From JBBPYR01 sp038199755 (GTDB lineage: Bacteria; Chloroflexota; Ktedonobacteria; Ktedonobacterales; Ktedonobacteraceae): 34,477 nucleotides of DNA. Positions 30,942-34,477 of the stretch are shown in pieces. The stretch covers positions 1 to 34,477 of the forward strand of contig JBBPYR010000048.1 of the NCBI GenBank assembly GCA_038199755.1. The letters are read 5' to 3'. Each line of letters opens with the position of its first letter. The stretch's first letter is position 1. A model generated the notes under the pieces. It worked only from the letters and a program-made list of their open reading frames with translations. It was not told the DNA's origin and ran no database searches. Position numbers and translations under genes: made by a program.

Positions 30942-32396
30942 TTGACACAACAAGTAAGTAGACCACCAGAGGAAGAGGTAGCCCACAAGGGCCTCTCATC
31001 GCCCGTAGCAACGCCGACAATACCAACAATATCGACAAGGCTGGTAGTTCCTGTTTCTAGAGTTGGCATCATCTCGTTACTTGTGACTGTCTCTCTACTT
31101 ATCTTACTCTTCACTGGCTTGCTCCTCAATAGTGCGTGGCAACTCATACGACAACCAGCGTCCGCACGTTCTACCAGTATTCTGCACACGGCACAAGGAC
31201 AGGGGCAGGATAACGATGGTCCTCTTACGGTTGCGGGTCGAACGACACCTGGAACGCTGACCCTGCCCGCTGGCCGTTATGTTATTTATGAGCAACAAAA
31301 CAGCTTGTATGCCCAACTCGCCACTGGTGGCACGCCCCAACTGATCTCGACACCGGGCTATGTCTATAGTCGCGCCACCCCACCAATTGTCACTCCATCA
31401 GGTCAATTGCTCTATAGCGGCGATGGCCTATGGCTGACGGATATCTTCACTGGTTTCGCACAACAAATTGCCACCCTTGGCTCAGGTCAGATTATTACCT
31501 CGCTGGTGTTGAGCACTGATGGTGCAAAGGTGGCGTGGAGTTCAGAGCCGATTGATGGCAACGGCAATGCGGCTATTTACGAAGGCTCTTTAGAGCAATC
31601 CAGCGTTATTTATCAACATGCTGCCTCTGACTGTCCCTGTTTTCGTGTCTTCTCCTTTTATAATAGCCCCCAACGAGCAGCTGATAGTGCGCTGCTGCTA
31701 GCCGATGACCGTGGCGATCATCGCGCGGTACGCTATGGTTTATGGATGTTGGATTTGCAGCAAGCAGGGAGCAAGAAGGCTACTAGTGTGGATACGCAAC
31801 CGCAACTTCAGCAACTTATGGGCGAAGATACACAGCAAGGGCCACTTCTGTTAGACCCATACACTAATTTGCTGCTCTATTCTAGCTTCGAGGGTGTCAT
31901 GCAGCAGCCTACGGATGATAGCGTGCCACAGGAGATTGCGACACTGAACTATGCTAATAGCTTGGTGTTGACGACGTTGAGTGGCAAGTCACCCACGATG
32001 ACAACGCAACAGACGGTGCTATCCGAGCAGCATGCGCTTAGCAATCAAGCGCAATATCACTGGGTAACGACGCCGTGCCTCTCGCCTGATGGTAGCACGC
32101 TGCTCTACATCGAGTTCGCCAGCGATGCGCAGGCTCCCTTTGATCGCCGTAGCGCGTTTTATACCGTGAAGGTGAGCGGCTCTGGCAATACACTTAGTGC
32201 CGGGCATCCGCAATTGCTGGCCACCTCAAATGATCAGTTTGTGGAATTTGGCAGTTGGCTGAACGGACATGTAATCACGATGTATAGTAGTGGTGCCATC
32301 TATGCCCTCGATATTACGACTGGCGCGGTTGCAACGATTGTACAAACGAAAGCCTATGCTCATCCCGTTGCAGTACTTGGGCAAGGACGGGTATAA
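30942..32396 (+). CDS. Membrane-anchored beta-propeller-like protein
   Basis: The protein of about 484 residues has a short cytosolic tail, one membrane helix (VGIISLLVTVSLLILLFTGLLLNSAW), and a large extracytoplasmic part made of repeated short beta segments, e.g. AGRYVIYEQQNSLYAQLATGG, SGQLLYSGDGLWLTDIFTG, TDGAKVAWSSEPIDGNGNAAIYEG, SPDGSTLLYIEFASDA. This resembles TolB/WD40-like propellers that bind proteins or ligands. The start is uncertain: the frame is open to 30780, but that overlaps the hydrolase gene. The TTG at 30942, with GGGGAG 8 bases upstream, is my choice. CruF follows 2 bases later, so the genes are co-transcribed. Confidence 0.7.
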   Translation: MTQQVSRPPEEEVAHKGLSSPVATPTIPTISTRLVVPVSRVGIISLLVTVSLLILLFTGLLLNSAWQLIRQPASARSTSILHTAQGQGQDNDGPLTVAGRTTPGTLTLPAGRYVIYEQQNSLYAQLATGGTPQLISTPGYVYSRATPPIVTPSGQLLYSGDGLWLTDIFTGFAQQIATLGSGQIITSLVLSTDGAKVAWSSEPIDGNGNAAIYEGSLEQSSVIYQHAASDCPCFRVFSFYNSPQRAADSALLLADDRGDHRAVRYGLWMLDLQQAGSKKATSVDTQPQLQQLMGEDTQQGPLLLDPYTNLLLYSSFEGVMQQPTDDSVPQEIATLNYANSLVLTTLSGKSPTMTTQQTVLSEQHALSNQAQYHWVTTPCLSPDGSTLLYIEFASDAQAPFDRRSAFYTVKVSGSGNTLSAGHPQLLATSNDQFVEFGSWLNGHVITMYSSGAIYALDITTGAVATIVQTKAYAHPVAVLGQGRV

Positions 32397-32398
32397 CG

Positions 32399-33184
32399 AT
32401 GCTGTGGCGATACCTGTTTCTTCTTCTCGGTAGTATCTTTTGCATTGCCTATCCCATCGCTGTCATTGGTGTGGTCTTTGATGTCAACCCGCCCTTCTCG
32501 CTCGCATGGGCGGCGAGTGCGCTGCTGTTCCTCGAAGGTGGCTTGCTACTCCTTTGCGTGCTATTCCTCTTTGGTTGGCTGCGCTCTCTGCTAGTGGGCT
32601 TGCTGATTATGCTGCTTTCGTATCTCGTTGAAACGGTAGGAGTGACGACGGGTTTCCCTTTTGGCAGCTATCGTTATACCGATGTGCTTTTTCCGCGCTT
32701 GCCAGGAGGAGTTCCCCTGGCCGTGATGTTCGCCTGGATACTGGTTGTTCTGGGTGTGTATGGCATATTGCGCATCTACAAGCCAAAGCCAGTGCTAGCC
32801 GACCTCGCGTTAGGGGCAGTATTGGCGACGTTGCTCGATTTCGCGATAGAGCCGGTGGCGTCGCGGCTAGAAAACTACTGGCTCTGGCGCGACCCTGGCC
32901 CGATTAATTATTATGGTGTTCCTCTCGTCAATTTCGCCGCCTGGTTCTTGGTGTCGTTCGTGTTACTCGTGCTCATCAACATCATCTTGTCGCATGCGTT
33001 GCCTTTTCAAAAGGTGAGGCCATACGCTGTTCTCTTTGTGTTGCGTTATATGTTTGCCGCCAGTGTCTTCATGTTTGCCCTCGCCGACCTCACCCACGGC
33101 TACTATTGGGCCGCTCTCCTCGGCCCCCTGATTGGCATGATTTTGTATGCCCGAACGATTTATTATCGGCAGAGGGCGTGGTAG
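32399..33184 (+). CDS. cruF: CruF-like carotenoid 1',2'-hydratase (DUF422 family)
   Basis: The 261-residue protein has about seven membrane helices and the motifs of the CruF/bisanhydrobacterioruberin hydratase family: ETVGVTTGFPFGSYRYTDVL (about residues 81-100), DLALGAVLATLLDFAIEPVASRLENYWLW, and YYGVPLVNFAAWFLVSF. These enzymes add water across the end double bond of acyclic or monocyclic carotenoid ends. The adjacent, convergent glycosyltransferase gene resembles CruG, so the pair could make a carotenoid glycoside. ATG 32399 is 2 bases after the upstream stop. Confidence 0.8.
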   Translation: MLWRYLFLLLGSIFCIAYPIAVIGVVFDVNPPFSLAWAASALLFLEGGLLLLCVLFLFGWLRSLLVGLLIMLLSYLVETVGVTTGFPFGSYRYTDVLFPRLPGGVPLAVMFAWILVVLGVYGILRIYKPKPVLADLALGAVLATLLDFAIEPVASRLENYWLWRDPGPINYYGVPLVNFAAWFLVSFVLLVLINIILSHALPFQKVRPYAVLFVLRYMFAASVFMFALADLTHGYYWAALLGPLIGMILYARTIYYRQRAW

Positions 33185-33206
33185 AGAATTTCATATAGAT
33201 TTGACA

Positions 33207-34394
33207 TTATGTATAACTTCTCCCCTTCCACATAATCCCCTTCCGGCTATAGCTCCAACGGATCGAATTGAGCAAAATCAAACACTCCAGCAAGATCGCG
33301 AGTGGATGCAGAAAGCACAGCACAAACATCAGCATGTGCTGTGTACGCACAAAACGCGCTGTGAGTAGCAAGCGCATCAGCACGACGAGCAGGTATGCGC
33401 TCGTAGCCGCAAGCAGGGTGGCATTTAAGAGGTGGATGAAGGGAAAAAGTGCTAACAGTAGCAACAGGGGCGGGAAAACAAAGAGTAAGAGATTGAGCAC
33501 AAGGGCGATCAGGGCGAAGGGTAACGCATAGTTATAGAAGGCAAACAGATTTTTGGAGAAGCCCGACCATACATCAGCGAAGGAATGATACATGCGGCAG
33601 CGAACCAGTTGCAGCGCATCGACAAAGATCATGCGGTATCCTGCCGCTTTGGTGGCTCTGGCTAGTAACACATCTTCCAAAATAGAGCCTTTGACGCGCT
33701 CGTGACCGCCGATGGCGGTGTACGTGGCACGCTCAAAGCAGAGTAGTTGGCCGTTGCCCGTAGCCAGGCTAGGCTCTGGCCTTCGCGGGATCAGCGCAAC
33801 GGGTAGCAGCGTAAAAATGGTGAAGTTGAGCAAGGGTACTATCAAGCATTCACCCAGGCCACCTAGCACGTGTTCGGGCTGTGCCGTGAGCAATGAGACA
33901 TTGTAATTCTGCATACACGCTATGACCGCCGTAGCCATGCCTGGGGCATGCTGCGTGTCGGCGTCGGTGAAAAGCAGGTAATCTCCCTGTGCCTGTTGTG
34001 CCAGTTGCTGGCAAGCGAAATTCTTGCCCACCCACCCTGTTGGCAAGGCTTCTCCCTGTACGAGTCGTAATCTGCCCTTCTGCTCCGGCGGCAAGGTGGC
34101 AATCATGTTCTGCACAAGAGTAGGTGTTGCGTCAGTGCTGTTGTCGTTCAATACCAGGACTTCAAGAGGCTCATATGCCTGTGCGACCAAAGAACGCACG
34201 CACGTCTCGATACCCTGCTCTTCATTGCGGGCTGGCACCAAAATTGAAACCAGTGGCTTGTGCGCATTTGCCCCACCCCACGGGCGACCCAAGGGTCCCC
34301 TCCACCCTCCCTCACCACTCCCGCCCCTACTACGCCCCCTCCCGTCCTCAACGGTGGCCTTGTGCGCATTTGCCCCCCTCCACGGGCGACCCAA
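33207..34394 (-). CDS. GT2 glycosyltransferase, CruG/CrtQ-like, with repeat-derived N-terminus
   Basis: A family 2 glycosyltransferase: KPLVSILVPARNEEQGIETCVRSLV, LEVLVLNDNSTDAT, GWVGKNFACQQLAQQAQGDYLLFTDADTQHAPG (the DxD metal motif), LEDVLLARATKAAGYRM, and C-terminal hydrophobic helices for membrane attachment. The GWVGKNFAC segment and helices fit carotenoid glycosyltransferases (CruG, CrtQ). The residues before HKPLVSILV are encoded by the 102-bp tandem repeats, in frame, with no natural start: ATG 34392-34394 lies in the repeat, and the true start may be beyond the window edge. It is convergent with cruF, 22 bases apart. Confidence 0.75.
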   Translation of the reverse strand: MGRPWRGANAHKATVEDGRGRSRGGSGEGGWRGPLGRPWGGANAHKPLVSILVPARNEEQGIETCVRSLVAQAYEPLEVLVLNDNSTDATPTLVQNMIATLPPEQKGRLRLVQGEALPTGWVGKNFACQQLAQQAQGDYLLFTDADTQHAPGMATAVIACMQNYNVSLLTAQPEHVLGGLGECLIVPLLNFTIFTLLPVALIPRRPEPSLATGNGQLLCFERATYTAIGGHERVKGSILEDVLLARATKAAGYRMIFVDALQLVRCRMYHSFADVWSGFSKNLFAFYNYALPFALIALVLNLLLFVFPPLLLLLALFPFIHLLNATLLAATSAYLLVVLMRLLLTARFVRTQHMLMFVLCFLHPLAILLECLILLNSIRWSYSRKGIMWKGRSYT

Positions 34395-34477
34395 GGGTCC
34401 CCTCCACCCTCCCTCACCACTCCCGCCCCTACTATGTCCCCTCCCGTCCTCAACGGTGGCCTTGTGCGCATTTGCCC
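34254..34477. repeat. 102-bp tandem repeats at the 5' end of the glycosyltransferase gene
   Basis: Units start at 34261, 34363 and 34465 (TGCGCATTTGCCCC...), so the period is 102 bases, or exactly 34 codons; two whole copies and the start of a third are visible before the window ends. Each copy contains CACGGGCGACCCAAGGGTCC and CCGCCCCTACTA, the reverse complement of the half-unit at 24810-24954. The frame of the glycosyltransferase stays open through them. Confidence 0.88.

Noticed and set aside
34148..34471. An overlapping minus-strand open frame starting MRTRPPLRTGG inside the 102-bp repeats
   Set aside because: It is open only because the GC-rich repeat has few stops in any frame, and it is out of frame with the well-supported glycosyltransferase.
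1..34477. tRNA genes, CRISPR arrays, transposase genes
   Set aside because: I saw no tRNA-like T-arm and acceptor pairs, no regularly spaced direct repeats other than the 8-bp and 102-bp tandems, and no transposase motifs.

Overview
The window reads like chromosomal DNA of a Chloroflexota bacterium, most likely of the Ktedonobacteria. This is inference from three things: a LysW-type lysine pathway combined with a T-box leader, many long U-less hairpins and GTAGGGGCGGG-type interspersed repeats, and the mix of secreted, Tat and lipoprotein genes. No rRNA, tRNA, CRISPR array, phage or transposase gene is visible.

Layout. 1-710 (minus): start of a Ser/Thr kinase-like protein whose catalytic motifs are all lost. 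820-1695 (plus): NrtR-like NUDIX regulator with its own operator over its promoter. 1745-4039 (minus): an APC-family permease and a sensor histidine kinase in the same reading frame, separated by a single TGA. 4204-7353 (minus): unknown membrane-anchored protein, HAD hydrolase, release factor 1 and a small lipoprotein. 7747-10317 (plus): secreted GH5-like glycosidase with four C-terminal repeats, preceded by a 4x8-bp tandem repeat.

10566-20673 (plus) is the centrepiece: a strong promoter, a T-box leader with a probable lysine specifier, a second Stem I-less antiterminator/terminator module, then lysW-lysX-lysY-lysZ-lysJK (fused)-hcs-lysT-lysU-hicd. Together these encode nearly the whole alpha-aminoadipate route to lysine on the LysW carrier protein. 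Only the 2-oxoadipate aminotransferase (LysN) is not present. Many genes overlap or nearly touch, so it looks like one operon controlled by lysyl-tRNA charging. The lysJ-lysK junction is encoded by a copy of an interspersed repeat also found at 24810-24954 and 34254-34477.

20636-22303 (minus): DoxX-like membrane protein and a Tat-exported ferritin-like protein. 22534-23449 (plus): a palindrome-controlled pair made of a stand-alone DnaJ-type zinc-finger protein and an unknown CEGH-motif protein. 23482-29833 (minus): thioesterase, SDR, rnhB, rplS, rpsT, L,D-transpeptidase lipoprotein and a Cys/Met-metabolism PLP enzyme. 30089-34477: lipase-like hydrolase, membrane-anchored beta-propeller protein, a CruF-like carotenoid hydratase and a convergent CruG/CrtQ-like glycosyltransferase whose N-terminus runs into 102-bp tandem repeats at the window edge.

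A recurring theme is long, nearly perfect inverted repeats a few bases after stop codons (10328, 21121, 26612, 28615, and looser ones at 5651 and 16457), none followed by a T-tract.
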